A DNA stretch of 64,000 nucleotides, taken from contig NZ_CP029479.1 of NCBI RefSeq assembly GCF_003150835.1, positions 2,331,501-2,395,500 on the forward strand, given 5' to 3'. The position numbers and the translations under genes were made by a program. The stretch's first letter is position 1. Every line of letters begins with the position of its first letter. Below the pieces are notes generated by a model. It searched no databases. It was not told where the DNA came from and saw nothing but the letters and a program-made list of their open reading frames with translations. Source of the stretch: Phenylobacterium parvum. Its GTDB lineage: Bacteria; Pseudomonadota; Alphaproteobacteria; Caulobacterales; Caulobacteraceae. This document shows, one piece after another, positions 43,054-53,454 of this stretch.

Positions 43054-43833
43054 TCAGCCGCCGCGCTCGGCCCGGTGCTGGTCGGCCACCCCCTTGAGGA
43101 GGGCCTGGGTCTCGGGCTGCTGCATGAGGTCGGCGAAGAGCCGGCCCTCGAGTTTCAGCATGTCCATGGTCACCGGCGAGACCGCCTCGCGCACCAGGCG
43201 CTTGATGTGGGCCACCGCCCGCGCCGGCCGGCCGGCGATCTCCCGGGCGATGACGAGGGCCCGGTCGAGGGCCGTCTCGGGGCTGTCCGCGGGGACCACC
43301 TCCTGGAAGACCCCCAGCTGCAGCATCTCCTGGGCCGAGACCAGGCGCGGCCGCAGCATCATCTCCAGGGCGCGGCCCCGGCCGACGATGGCGGTCAGCC
43401 TCTGGGTGCCGCCGCCGCCGGGGAGGATGCCCACCGACACCTCCGGCAGTCCAAAGCGGAAGGGGCCGTCCTTGGCCACCCGGATGTCCGCCGCCAGGGC
43501 GAACTCCAGCCCGCCGCCGGCCGCCGAGCCGTTGAGGGCGCAGATGAAGGGCTTGGGCAGGTGCTCCAGCTCATACAGGATCTCGGCCATGGGCCGGTCC
43601 CAGCCGCCGCCCCCACCCCGGGTGTTCTCGTCCAGTTCCTCCACCGAGAAGTGGCGGATGAAATAGGTCGCATCCGAGCCTGTGAAGACGATGGCCCGAA
43701 CCTCGTCGGAGCGCAGCTGCGGCAGCATCCGGTTCAGCTCGTTCATCGTCGACGGGGTCATCACCTGCAGCGGCGGGTTGCTGAAGGTGATGACGGCGAC
43801 GCCGTCGCGCAGGTCGAGGGAAAGCTGGCCCAT
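43054..43833 (-). CDS. Enoyl-CoA hydratase/isomerase family, variant active site
   Basis: 259 residues. The C-terminal half is canonical (GSAAGGGLEFALAADIRVAK and LPEVSVGILPGGGGTQRL with the catalytic Glu). The first oxyanion region is not: instead of A/C-G-x-D-L it reads TYFIRHFSVEELDEN. Such a variant still folds as a crotonase, but its reaction may be different. The start lies 7 bp after the monooxygenase stop, so the three-gene unit monooxygenase-crotonase-SDR is well supported. Confidence 0.8.
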   Translation of the reverse strand: MGQLSLDLRDGVAVITFSNPPLQVMTPSTMNELNRMLPQLRSDEVRAIVFTGSDATYFIRHFSVEELDENTRGGGGGWDRPMAEILYELEHLPKPFICALNGSAAGGGLEFALAADIRVAKDGPFRFGLPEVSVGILPGGGGTQRLTAIVGRGRALEMMLRPRLVSAQEMLQLGVFQEVVPADSPETALDRALVIAREIAGRPARAVAHIKRLVREAVSPVTMDMLKLEGRLFADLMQQPETQALLKGVADQHRAERGG

Positions 43834-43840
43834 GGCCGCC

Positions 43841-45664
<1,824 letters not shown>

Positions 45665-45711
45665 GTCTGGTCTCCCTGTCGCAGGCATTGCCCCTGCGTA
45701 AGTCTGTTTTG

Positions 45712-45723
45712 ATACTGCGGTAT
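45712..45723. promoter_or_regulatory. Candidate operator ATACTGCGGTAT between divergent genes
   Basis: A near-perfect dyad (ATAC-TGCG-GTAT) 48 bp before the monooxygenase start and 173 bp before the crotonase start at 45896. Short ATAC-N4-GTAT-like dyads are frequent TetR-family sites. No other strong motif was found in the 231-bp gap. Confidence 0.35.
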
Positions 45724-45895
45724 GAAGCGTCTCACCGCCTCCGGCGGGGGTCAAGCATCACGCTTCCGACAGTCTGCGGAGGATACGGCGTTGACGCCAG
45801 CCCGCCGCGGGCCTGAAACTGAACGCAGGGTATCTGCATCGACCGTCGCGCGCGGACCGCCGCCCGATACCCGTCATTCACTGAGAGGATTTCCC

Positions 45896-46714
45896 ATGGC
45901 CGCCATCGACACCGGAACCCAGGACCTGCTCGCCGACCTCGACGCGGGCGTCCTGACCCTGACCCTCAACCGCCCCGAGGCGCGCAACGCCATGAGCGGG
46001 GACATGACGGCGGCCCTCGCCGACCAGCTGGCCAAGGCCGAGCTGGACAGCGAGGTGAAGGTCGTGGTGCTGACCGGGGCCGGCAAGGGCTTCTGCGCCG
46101 GCGGCGACGTGAAGGGCATGGATGAGTCCAACCAGGGCGGGGGCGGCAGCTCCATCGACGCCGCCATCCACCGCCAGAGGGTGAACCAGAGGGCCACCGC
46201 GGGTCGCCTGTTCAAGATGCCCAAGCCCACCCTGGCCGCCCTGCCCGGTCCCGCCGCCGGGGCGGGCCTGTCCCTGGCCCTGGCCTGCGACATGCGCATC
46301 ATGGCCTCCAGCGCCATCCTGACCACGGCCTTCGCCCGGGTCGGCTTCTCGGGCGACTATGGCGGCACCTACTTCCTCACCCAGCTGGTGGGCTCGGCCA
46401 AGGCGAGGGAGCTCTACTACCTGTCCGAGCGGGTCAGCGCCGACGAGGCCCTGCGCCTGGGCCTGGCCAACTGGGTGGTCGCGCCCGAGGAGCTGGCGGC
46501 GAAGGCCCGCGAGGTGGCCCTGCGCCTGGCCGGCGGACCCACCGTGGCCTACCGCTACATGAAGGAAAACCTCAACCGGGCCATGTCCGGCGAGGTGGAC
46601 GACTGCCTGGACCTGGAGGCCACCCACCACGTCCACTGCGGCCAGACGACCGACCACAAGGAAGCGGCCCGCGCCTTCGTGGAAAAGCGCGAGCCGGTCT
46701 TCATCGGCCGCTGA
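45896..46714 (+). CDS. Enoyl-CoA hydratase
   Basis: 272 residues. Crotonase motifs: LTLNRPEARNAMSGDM, VVVLTGAGKGFCAGGDVKGM (first oxyanion peptide intact), ALPGPAAGAGLSLALACDMR (second), then AFARVGFSGDYGGTYFLTQL. The usual catalytic Glu of the second half is Phe/Ser (ARVGFSGDYG), so the Asp may serve instead, as in some carnitinyl- or crotonobetainyl-type members. Ribosome site GAGAGGAT lies just before ATG 45896. It is divergent from the Baeyer-Villiger gene. Confidence 0.85.
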   Translation: MAAIDTGTQDLLADLDAGVLTLTLNRPEARNAMSGDMTAALADQLAKAELDSEVKVVVLTGAGKGFCAGGDVKGMDESNQGGGGSSIDAAIHRQRVNQRATAGRLFKMPKPTLAALPGPAAGAGLSLALACDMRIMASSAILTTAFARVGFSGDYGGTYFLTQLVGSAKARELYYLSERVSADEALRLGLANWVVAPEELAAKAREVALRLAGGPTVAYRYMKENLNRAMSGEVDDCLDLEATHHVHCGQTTDHKEAARAFVEKREPVFIGR

Positions 46715-46723
46715 GCCGGCGGC

Positions 46724-47059
46724 TCAGCGGCCCGAGACGCAGAAGTCGCCCTCGTTGGCGTAGCCGAAGGGGCAGCTTCCGCCCTGCCGCGGAATGGCCA
46801 GCCGGGCGGAGGCCTCCGCCACGCAATAGGCCCCCTCGCTGCGATAGTTGGAGGGACAGGAGCCCGACGGGCCCTTGAGCAGGGCGAAGCGCGCGCCGGA
46901 TCCCGGGGTGCAGTACCGGGAATCGCTGGCGTAGCCGAAGGGGCAGCTCCCCTTCTGCGGCAGGGGTCCCGGCGCCGGGACGGGCGCGGCGACGGCCGCA
47001 GCCGCCGCCAGGACCAGCCCCAGGGCCGCGCCCGAGAGGAGGGCCGCCGGCCGCCTCAC
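46724..47059 (-). CDS. Small exported protein with three Cys-pair repeats
   Basis: 111 residues: signal peptide (about 1-25), a Pro-rich linker, then three repeats of one unit: GSCPFGYASDSRYC, GSCPSNYRSEGAYC and GSCPFGYANEGDFC. Each has two cysteines eleven residues apart (39/50, 68/79, 96/107) and the units follow each other every 28-29 residues, which suggests one disulfide per unit in the periplasm. I do not recognise the family. The GTG start overlaps the SDR stop by four bases (GTGA), so they are co-translated. Confidence 0.75.
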   Translation of the reverse strand: MRRPAALLSGAALGLVLAAAAAVAAPVPAPGPLPQKGSCPFGYASDSRYCTPGSGARFALLKGPSGSCPSNYRSEGAYCVAEASARLAIPRQGGSCPFGYANEGDFCVSGR

Positions 47060-47865
47060 GACGTTCCCACGGCGCCGCCGTCGCTGGCGATGACCTGGCC
47101 GACCACATACTCCCCCGCCCGCGAGGACAGGAAGATGGCCAGGCCCGCAATGTCCTGGGCCGTCCCGACCCGGCCCGAGGGATTGCCCCGGCCCACCTGG
47201 TCCCAGTCGGCGTTCTCGGTCTCGCCGCCGAAGCCCACGCCGGTGGACAGCATCCAGGTCGGATAGGGACCGGGCGCAATGGCGTTGCAGAGGATCTTCT
47301 CCTTGGTCAGGTGCGCAGCCAGGAAGCGCGTCAGGTGGTGCACGGCCGCCTTGGAGGCGCCGTAGGAGAAGGTGTCGAAGGCCGCCGACTTCAGGCCGTC
47401 GATGGAGCCGATGTTGATCACCCGGGCCGGGGCGCCCTCGGCCGCCGCCTTGCGCAGCAGGGGCAGGAGCTTCTGGGTCAGGAAGAAGACGCCCTTGACG
47501 TTGGTGTCCATCACCTTGTCCCAGCCCACCTCGGGGAAGGACTCGATGGGCGCGCCCCAGGCGGCGCCGGCGTTGTTCACCAGGATGTCGAGCCTGGTTT
47601 CCTTCTCCGCGAGGCGGGCCGCGAGGGACTCGATCCCGCTCATCTGCGACAGGTCGGCGGGCAGGGAGATGCAGGTCCCGCCGTAGGTCTTCGCGAGCCG
47701 CTCCGCGGTGGCGTCGCAGACATCGGCCTTGCGCGAGGAGATGTAGACCTTGGCCCCCGCGGCCAGGAAGCCGGCGGCGATCATCTCGCCGATGCCGCGC
47801 GAGCCGCCGGTGACCAGGGCGACCTTGCCCCGGATGGAAAAGATGTCGTCGAAGCCCGTGGTCAT
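47056..47865 (-). CDS. Short-chain dehydrogenase/reductase
   Basis: 269 residues. VALVTGGSRGIGEMIAAGFL (cofactor site), DILVNNAGAAWGAPIESFP, INIGSIDGLKS (Ser), YGASKAAVHHLTRFLA (Tyr and Lys) and the end GEYVVGQVIASDGGAVG, as in FabG/3-oxoacyl reductase-type enzymes. It likely oxidises a hydroxyacyl or alcohol intermediate. GGGAGAGAG stands before ATG 47865. Coupled downstream to the small Cys-repeat protein; divergent from the MaoC-like gene. Confidence 0.93.
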   Translation of the reverse strand: MTTGFDDIFSIRGKVALVTGGSRGIGEMIAAGFLAAGAKVYISSRKADVCDATAERLAKTYGGTCISLPADLSQMSGIESLAARLAEKETRLDILVNNAGAAWGAPIESFPEVGWDKVMDTNVKGVFFLTQKLLPLLRKAAAEGAPARVINIGSIDGLKSAAFDTFSYGASKAAVHHLTRFLAAHLTKEKILCNAIAPGPYPTWMLSTGVGFGGETENADWDQVGRGNPSGRVGTAQDIAGLAIFLSSRAGEYVVGQVIASDGGAVGTS

Positions 47866-47913
47866 GTCTCTCTCCCTGGAGTGCGCCCAGGGTGGATACC
47901 CCCGGGTGAAATG

Positions 47914-47944
47914 ACATCCCTCCGTCCGTTTGGATCGGGGATGT
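47914..47944. promoter_or_regulatory. Long dyad ACATCCC-N17-GGGATGT between divergent genes
   Basis: ACATCCC (47914-47920) and GGGATGT (47938-47944) form a 7-bp inverted repeat with 17-bp spacing, between the SDR start (47865) and the MaoC-like start (48057). It may be a two-half-site operator shared by both genes. Confidence 0.35.
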
Positions 47945-48056
47945 TGGTGCGTGGCGAAAGCCGTATAGGATCGGACCCGGGCGGACAATCCGGTCTGCAG
48001 GGCATACCGGAAGCAGAAATCCGCCGGAAACCATCCGGGACAGGAGGCCCGCCGGC

Positions 48057-48977
48057 ATGAGCTTTGACACCCCCCTCGTCCTGACCGGACCCCTGCGTGC
48101 GCCGCGCCAGATGCTGGCCGACCAGGAGTATGGCGGCCACAGCTCCATCCATGACGACGCCATGGCCGAGAAGCTGGGCTTCCGGGCGGGTCCCATCGAG
48201 GGACCGACCCACTTCAGCCTTTTCCCGCCCCTCCTTCAGCAGGTCTGGGGCCAGGCCTGGTTCGAGCGGGGCTGCATCTCGTCGCACTACCTGAACATGG
48301 TGGTGGAGGGAGAGGAGGTCCGGGCCTTCGTCGAGGTTCCCAACCCGGGCGCGACCTCCACCCGGATCTGGGCCGAGAAGGCCGACGGCACGCCGGTGCT
48401 GGAGGCCTCGGCCAGCCTGGGCCCAGACCACGGCCAGACCCTGCTGGAGGGCCGCATGGCCGCCCTGCGCCCACCCGGCCGGCTGGTCATCCTGGAGGAC
48501 CTGCACGTGGGCCTGAAGGGCGCCGCCGAGGAGCGGGTCCGGATGGACCCGGACCAGCACATGGGCGCCCTCTATCCCTTCAGCCTGAACGACAAGCTCA
48601 AGGTCATCACCGAGACCTCGCCCTGGTATTCCGACGCCGCCGCCTCGCCCTGGGGCCGGCCCATCATCCCCTTCGAGATGATCAGCGTCCTGGCGGAATA
48701 CTCGTCGCACTCGGCGCGTTTCCCGGTGAAGGGCCCGGCTGTCGGCCTGTTCGCCGACCAGGAAATCCGGCTGATCAAGGGCCCTCTCTTCGTCGGCGAG
48801 GACTATGTCATCCGCCGCGAGATCGCCGCCCTGGCCCAGAGCAAGCGCACGGAATCCTACTGGGTGCGGACCCGCATCTACGATTCCACCGGGACCGAGC
48901 AGGTGGCCGAGATGCTGCTGAACCACGCCACCCTGAAGCACTCCTACGCGGATTATCCGCCGGAACTGCTGGCATGA
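48057..48977 (+). CDS. MaoC-like double-hotdog protein
   Basis: 306 residues with two hotdog halves (about 15-140 and 165-300). The first half has the hydratase-like stretch HSSIHDDAMAEKLGFRAGPI followed by EGPTHFSLF where MaoC hydratases carry the D-x-N-P-x-H active site; the catalytic dyad is not clearly intact. The second half (YVIRREIAALAQSKRTESYW) resembles an acyl-binding hotdog. It may hydrate or bind an enoyl-CoA. AGGAGG lies before ATG 48057. The stop overlaps the next ATG (ATGA). Confidence 0.7.
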   Translation: MSFDTPLVLTGPLRAPRQMLADQEYGGHSSIHDDAMAEKLGFRAGPIEGPTHFSLFPPLLQQVWGQAWFERGCISSHYLNMVVEGEEVRAFVEVPNPGATSTRIWAEKADGTPVLEASASLGPDHGQTLLEGRMAALRPPGRLVILEDLHVGLKGAAEERVRMDPDQHMGALYPFSLNDKLKVITETSPWYSDAAASPWGRPIIPFEMISVLAEYSSHSARFPVKGPAVGLFADQEIRLIKGPLFVGEDYVIRREIAALAQSKRTESYWVRTRIYDSTGTEQVAEMLLNHATLKHSYADYPPELLA

Positions 48978-50113
48978 GGGACGCCCTGGACGCCTGGCTT
49001 GACCGGGCGGTCCTGGAACCCGGCGATCTTGACCCCGGCGAGGCCGAGGTCCTGGTGCTGGGCGAGTTCAACCACTTCATCCACGAGAAGAGCGACTTCC
49101 GGATCGTGATGGCCGGGGAGGCGCGGCGGCTGGGCTTCCAGGTCTGGGCCGAGGAACTGGGCTGGTCCGACGGGCGCCGGCTCGCCCGCTATTTCGCGAC
49201 CCGCGACGAGGCCGTCTTCGATCGCCTGTCCCTGTTCGGCTGGCGCGGCGAGGCGCGGGCCGACCGGGATGACCGTCCGACAGGGATCTTCCGGGCGTCC
49301 TGGGAAACCTACCCCTTCGACCTCATGCGCGCGGAACAGGCCCGTTTCTACCGGGCCCTTTCCCCCCGGGCCCTTTACGGATTCGACGTCGCGGCGGGAC
49401 ATGACGGCGGCTACGCCGACCTGTTCGCTCGCCTGGAGGCCACGGGCGCGCCCCGGGCCTGGACAGAAGCCCTCGCCCGGCGCCCCGGCGAAAGCCTGGC
49501 CGAGGAGGTGCAACGCCTGACGCGACTGGCGGTGGAAGCGCCCGCCGGGTCCGACCGCCTCGCCCGCGCCGACCTGTCGGCCCTCATCGACGGCCTGACC
49601 TATACCGGCCTCGTGAAGACTGCGGCGACCTACGCCGAGACCGCCCCGGCCATGGCCTTCCGGGAGGACGCCATGAAGCGGCGCCTGGCGTCCATCCGGG
49701 CCCTCAGCCCCGGCCGGCTGGTGCTGATGGGCCACGCCCTGCACCTGGTCCGGGATGATGCGGCCATCTCCGCACCGGGCATCGTCGGCCCCGGCGGCCA
49801 GAGGACGTCCTCCCTCGGACACCATGTGGGCCGTGAACTGGGCCTGCCCATGTTCATCGTCTGGATGATCTATGGCGGCGGCGAGGACTCCCAGCCCCTG
49901 CCCGACCTGCCCCGCACGGCGGCCTTCGGGCCGGAGACCCTCAACGCCCGCCTTCGCCGGCGGTTCGACCGTCCCGTCCTGCTTGATGCCCGCCGGGCGC
50001 CTGAGACCCCGGTCGAGATCGCCCACATGTACAACTCGGTCATTGAGACCCGGCTGCCCGGCGTCGTCGACGCCCTGTGGTTTGTCCCGGAGGCGGGCCC
50101 CCTTCGTCCCTGA
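48974..50113 (+). CDS. Erythromycin esterase-like protein
   Basis: 379 residues. The architecture follows the EreA/EreB superfamily: VLVLGEFNHFIHEKSDFRIV (the GExxH...E start), GFQVWAEELGWSDG, FREDAMKRRLASI (the RDxxMAxN-like helix), LVLMGHALHLVRDD (the AHNxH-like strand) and SSLGHHVGRELG. The motif GEFNH replaces the usual GExTH. Ere enzymes hydrolyse macrolide lactones by an activated water; relatives have unknown roles. Coupled by ATGA to the MaoC-like gene, it more likely cleaves an ester or lactone in the catabolic route than confers macrolide resistance (inference). Confidence 0.6.
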   Translation: MRDALDAWLDRAVLEPGDLDPGEAEVLVLGEFNHFIHEKSDFRIVMAGEARRLGFQVWAEELGWSDGRRLARYFATRDEAVFDRLSLFGWRGEARADRDDRPTGIFRASWETYPFDLMRAEQARFYRALSPRALYGFDVAAGHDGGYADLFARLEATGAPRAWTEALARRPGESLAEEVQRLTRLAVEAPAGSDRLARADLSALIDGLTYTGLVKTAATYAETAPAMAFREDAMKRRLASIRALSPGRLVLMGHALHLVRDDAAISAPGIVGPGGQRTSSLGHHVGRELGLPMFIVWMIYGGGEDSQPLPDLPRTAAFGPETLNARLRRRFDRPVLLDARRAPETPVEIAHMYNSVIETRLPGVVDALWFVPEAGPLRP

Positions 50114-50264
50114 GGGTCAGGCTTGTTTGGACGAAAAGACTTGCTCCGTCCCGAATTGTGGCAAAAATGTAATAGCGGTATCGCTCCGGACGGGGCAATC
50201 TGCATCCAGAATGGCGCCGAACAGTTCAGGCAATCAGGCCGCCGGCGAAGGGAGAGGAACCAGC

Positions 50265-53213
50265 ATGAAGGGTCGTTATCTTTATGGTGCGTCGGCGGTT
50301 GCAGTCGCAGCCGGGCTGATGGTCGCGGGCGCCGCCCAGGCGCAGGACGCCAAGCCGACCACGGTCGAGGAAGTCGTCGTCACCGGCTCCTTCATCCAGG
50401 GCACGCCCAAGGACACCGCCATCCCGGTGGCGGTGCTGAACCAGGAAGACCTGGAAAAGCGCGGCTCGCCCTCCATCCTCGACATCATCAAGACCCTTCC
50501 GATCTCTGGTCCGGTCCTCGGCGACTCCAACCAGTTCTCGCCGAACGCCCAGGGTCGCGCCGGCGGCGGCACCATCAACATCCGCGGCCTCGGCGCCCAG
50601 CGGACCCTGGTGCTCCTGAACGGCAAGCGCTTCGCCGGCTACCAGGCCGACACCAACCTGCTCCCCGAGTCGGCCATCGGCCGGGTCGAGGTGCTGAAGG
50701 ACGGCGCTGCGGCGACCTACGGCTCCGACGCCATCGGCGGCGTGGCCAACTTCATCACCCGCAAGAACCTCAACGGCTTCGAGGTCGGCGGCGACTATCG
50801 CTATGTCCCCGGCTCGGACGGCGGCGACTACAACTTCAACGTCCTCTACGGCTGGGTCGGCGACACCTCCAACCTGCTGCTCAGCTTCGGCTACAAGCAT
50901 CGCGGCGAGCTCTCCAACACCGAGCGTGACTGGGTTCTGGCGCCCTACACCACCAACCCCTCGGGCTGGTCGGTCCTGGGCCAGCCGGGCGCCTACACGC
51001 TCCGCTCCGGCGCTTCGGGCGGCGGCTCGACCGTCGGCTTCGCGGTGGACGCCAACTGCGCCGCAGTGGGCGGCCATCCCGGCTTCACCGGCGCGACCCC
51101 GGCCTGCTATTTCAGCTACCTGCCCTTCGACAACATCGTCGAAGAGACCGACCAGTACCAGCTCTACGGCGAATTCAACGCCGACGTGGGCGACTCCTCC
51201 AAGTTCCATGTCGAGGCCCTGTACAGCCAGACCTCGCTGCCGGATTATCGCTTCTCGCCGGGCTATCCGCCGACCTCCGGCCCCAATGGTCCCGGCTCGG
51301 TGAACGTCTACACCATCCCGGCCTCGAACCCCGGCTTCAACACCTTCCTGACCCAGACGGGCAACAGCGCCCTGATCGGCACGGCCCAGAGCGCTTTTGC
51401 GACCCTGTGGCGTCCTCTGGGTGGTGGCGGCAACAACACCACCGGCGGCAAGGGCGGCCAGAGCGGCAGCCGGAAGTTCGAGCATGTCCGGATCTCGGCC
51501 GACCTGTCGGGCGACACCTTCATCGACGGCATCGGCTATGACGTCGGCGTCACCTACATCCGCGAGATGCAGGACCAGCAGACGACCGACATCCTGATCG
51601 ACCGCCTGCAGAAGGCCATGAACGGCTTCGGCGGCCCGGCCTGCACCGGCACTGTGGCCGGCGCCAATGGCTGCCAGTACTTCAACCCCTTCTCCAACGC
51701 CTATCCGGGCAACCCGGCCCTGGGCCTCACCAACCCCGGCTTCGTGTCGACCAACGCCAACCCCAAGTCCGTGGTGGCCTGGCTGTTCGACCGCCAGAAG
51801 TTCCGGGCGCAGCAGGACACCTTCGTCGTCGACGCGGTCCTGAACGGCCAACTGCCTCTGACCCTGCCGGGCGGCGACATCGGTTGGGCCGCGGGCGCCC
51901 AGTACCGGAAGGTGACCTACCTCCAGCAGATCGACAGCCCCTTCTACAACGCCGAGATCACCCCCTGCCCGGTGGTGGGCGTCACCAACTGCGCCTTCCC
52001 CACCGGTCCCTACATCTTCCTGGGGCAGAACAAGAACCTGCGCCTCGAGCAGAGCGTCTACGCGGTCTTCGGTGAAGTTAACCTGCCGATCACCGACACC
52101 CTGAACGCCCAGGTCGCCCTGCGCTTCGAGGACTATGGCGGCCAGACCGGCTCGACCACCAACCCGCAGATCCGGGTGAAGTGGCAGGCCATGGAGATGC
52201 TGGCCCTGCGCGGCTCCTTCGGCACCTCCTTCCGGGGTCCGACCTCCGGCAACGTGGCGCCCACGGGCACCACCTCGCTGGCCGGCATCGCCGCCTCGGG
52301 CAACAACTTCAAGTCGGTGGACAACTTCGGCAACCCGGCCACCCAGGCCGAGACGGCCACCACCTACTCGGTGGGCGCCATCCTGCAGACCGACGCCCTG
52401 ACCGCGACCCTGGACTACTGGTCCTACGACCTGAAGGACCAGATCACCCAGGTCCCGGCCAACGTGGTCGCCACGGCCGTGGCCGGCATCGGGAACGGCA
52501 GCCAGTTCGTCAACTGCGCGAGCCCCGTCCGGTACCTGATCACGTTCAACAACGGCAACGCCTGCACCCAGGGCGTGACCGTCGGCAACGACATCGCCCG
52601 GGTCCGTTCGGACACCACCAACGGTCCGCAGATCAAGACCACCGGCATCGACGCCGATGTCGACTATCGCTTCGACGACCTGTTCGGCGGCGAGGTGCAC
52701 GTGGGCGGTAACGTCAGCTACGTGCTCAGCTTCGAGCAGGAGGCGTTCAAGTTCGCCGGCGTGACCGTCTCCGGCGCCTACGACGCCGTCGGCCTGGCCA
52801 ACTACAACCGCCTGCCCGGGACCATCCCGGACTGGCGCGGCCAGTTCTACGCCGACTACAACCGCGACATGCACAATGTCCGGTGGACCATGAACTATGT
52901 CGACGGCGTCAAGGACGACCGCGGCCCGACCACGGTGCAGACCGGGGCGTCCACGAACTGCAACGTGGCCAACGCCCAGGCTGGCACTGCGACCAACTGC
53001 AAGCTGATCACCTTCGGCCTGGAGCAGGACGCCTTCATCAGCCACGACCTGACCTACCGGCTGCAGCTGCCGAACGACCTGACGGTGACCGCCTCGGTGT
53101 TCAACGTCCTCGACACCGAGCCCGCCCAGGCCCGGATCGAGATGAGCTACGATCCCTTCATCGGGAACCCGCTGGGCCGGACCTTCAAGGTCGGCGTCCG
53201 CAAGAAGTTCTGA
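50265..53213 (+). CDS. TonB-dependent receptor
   Basis: 982 residues. Signal peptide (MKGRYLYGASAVAVAAG and onward to AQA), then a TonB-box-like VEEVVVTGS, the plug (DLEKRGSPSILDIIKTLP, GGTINIRGLGAQRTLVLLNG, GRVEVLKDGAAATYGSDAIG) and a large barrel ending FKVGVRKKF (terminal Phe). The GAQRTLVLLNGKR/DGAAATYGSDAIGG plug type is common in Caulobacterales and Sphingomonadales. RBS GGGAGAGGAAC precedes the ATG. Followed by a strong terminator. Substrate unknown; it lies next to the MaoC-like and esterase-like genes. Confidence 0.93.
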   Translation: MKGRYLYGASAVAVAAGLMVAGAAQAQDAKPTTVEEVVVTGSFIQGTPKDTAIPVAVLNQEDLEKRGSPSILDIIKTLPISGPVLGDSNQFSPNAQGRAGGGTINIRGLGAQRTLVLLNGKRFAGYQADTNLLPESAIGRVEVLKDGAAATYGSDAIGGVANFITRKNLNGFEVGGDYRYVPGSDGGDYNFNVLYGWVGDTSNLLLSFGYKHRGELSNTERDWVLAPYTTNPSGWSVLGQPGAYTLRSGASGGGSTVGFAVDANCAAVGGHPGFTGATPACYFSYLPFDNIVEETDQYQLYGEFNADVGDSSKFHVEALYSQTSLPDYRFSPGYPPTSGPNGPGSVNVYTIPASNPGFNTFLTQTGNSALIGTAQSAFATLWRPLGGGGNNTTGGKGGQSGSRKFEHVRISADLSGDTFIDGIGYDVGVTYIREMQDQQTTDILIDRLQKAMNGFGGPACTGTVAGANGCQYFNPFSNAYPGNPALGLTNPGFVSTNANPKSVVAWLFDRQKFRAQQDTFVVDAVLNGQLPLTLPGGDIGWAAGAQYRKVTYLQQIDSPFYNAEITPCPVVGVTNCAFPTGPYIFLGQNKNLRLEQSVYAVFGEVNLPITDTLNAQVALRFEDYGGQTGSTTNPQIRVKWQAMEMLALRGSFGTSFRGPTSGNVAPTGTTSLAGIAASGNNFKSVDNFGNPATQAETATTYSVGAILQTDALTATLDYWSYDLKDQITQVPANVVATAVAGIGNGSQFVNCASPVRYLITFNNGNACTQGVTVGNDIARVRSDTTNGPQIKTTGIDADVDYRFDDLFGGEVHVGGNVSYVLSFEQEAFKFAGVTVSGAYDAVGLANYNRLPGTIPDWRGQFYADYNRDMHNVRWTMNYVDGVKDDRGPTTVQTGASTNCNVANAQAGTATNCKLITFGLEQDAFISHDLTYRLQLPNDLTVTASVFNVLDTEPAQARIEMSYDPFIGNPLGRTFKVGVRKKF

Positions 53214-53237
53214 TCCCCTCACCCGAGGCTTCAGGCG

Positions 53238-53270
53238 CGCCGCCCCCCGGAAACGGGGGGCGGCGTTTCT
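53238..53270 (+). terminator. Rho-independent terminator of the first TonB receptor
   Basis: An 11-bp stem CGCCGCCCCCC / GGGGGGCGGCG with a GGAAAC loop (53249-53254), followed by TTTCT. It lies 25 bp after the stop at 53213 and insulates the second receptor operon. Confidence 0.85.
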
Positions 53271-53347
53271 GTTCCTGGTGGCGGACACTGGTTTGAGTCG
53301 GGGCCCGATCCTGGCCCCAGAAACCCCTTCCCCGCCCGGGGTTTTTG

Positions 53348-53362
53348 AGCATACCGGATGCT
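53348..53362. promoter_or_regulatory. Dyad AGCAT-ACCGG-ATGCT flanked by T5 and A5 runs
   Basis: The 15-bp dyad lies inside TTTTTG...AAAAA, 93 bp upstream of the receptor start at 53455, between the terminator and the gene. It is the best operator candidate for the receptor operon. GCATACCGGATGC differs in one base from a site at 48002-48014. Confidence 0.4.
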
Positions 53363-53454
53363 AAAAACGTTGACGCGCAGGCAGTATGTCGTCAGCCTTT
53401 CCCAGGACGTCAGGGGGCCTCGAAAGCGCCCGCCGGCGAAACGGGGGGGAAGAC

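Noticed and set aside
50226-53288. 1020-codon minus-strand frame opposite the first receptor of region 7
   Set aside because: Shadow of the receptor coding frame; product is Val/Gly/Ala-rich with no recognisable fold.
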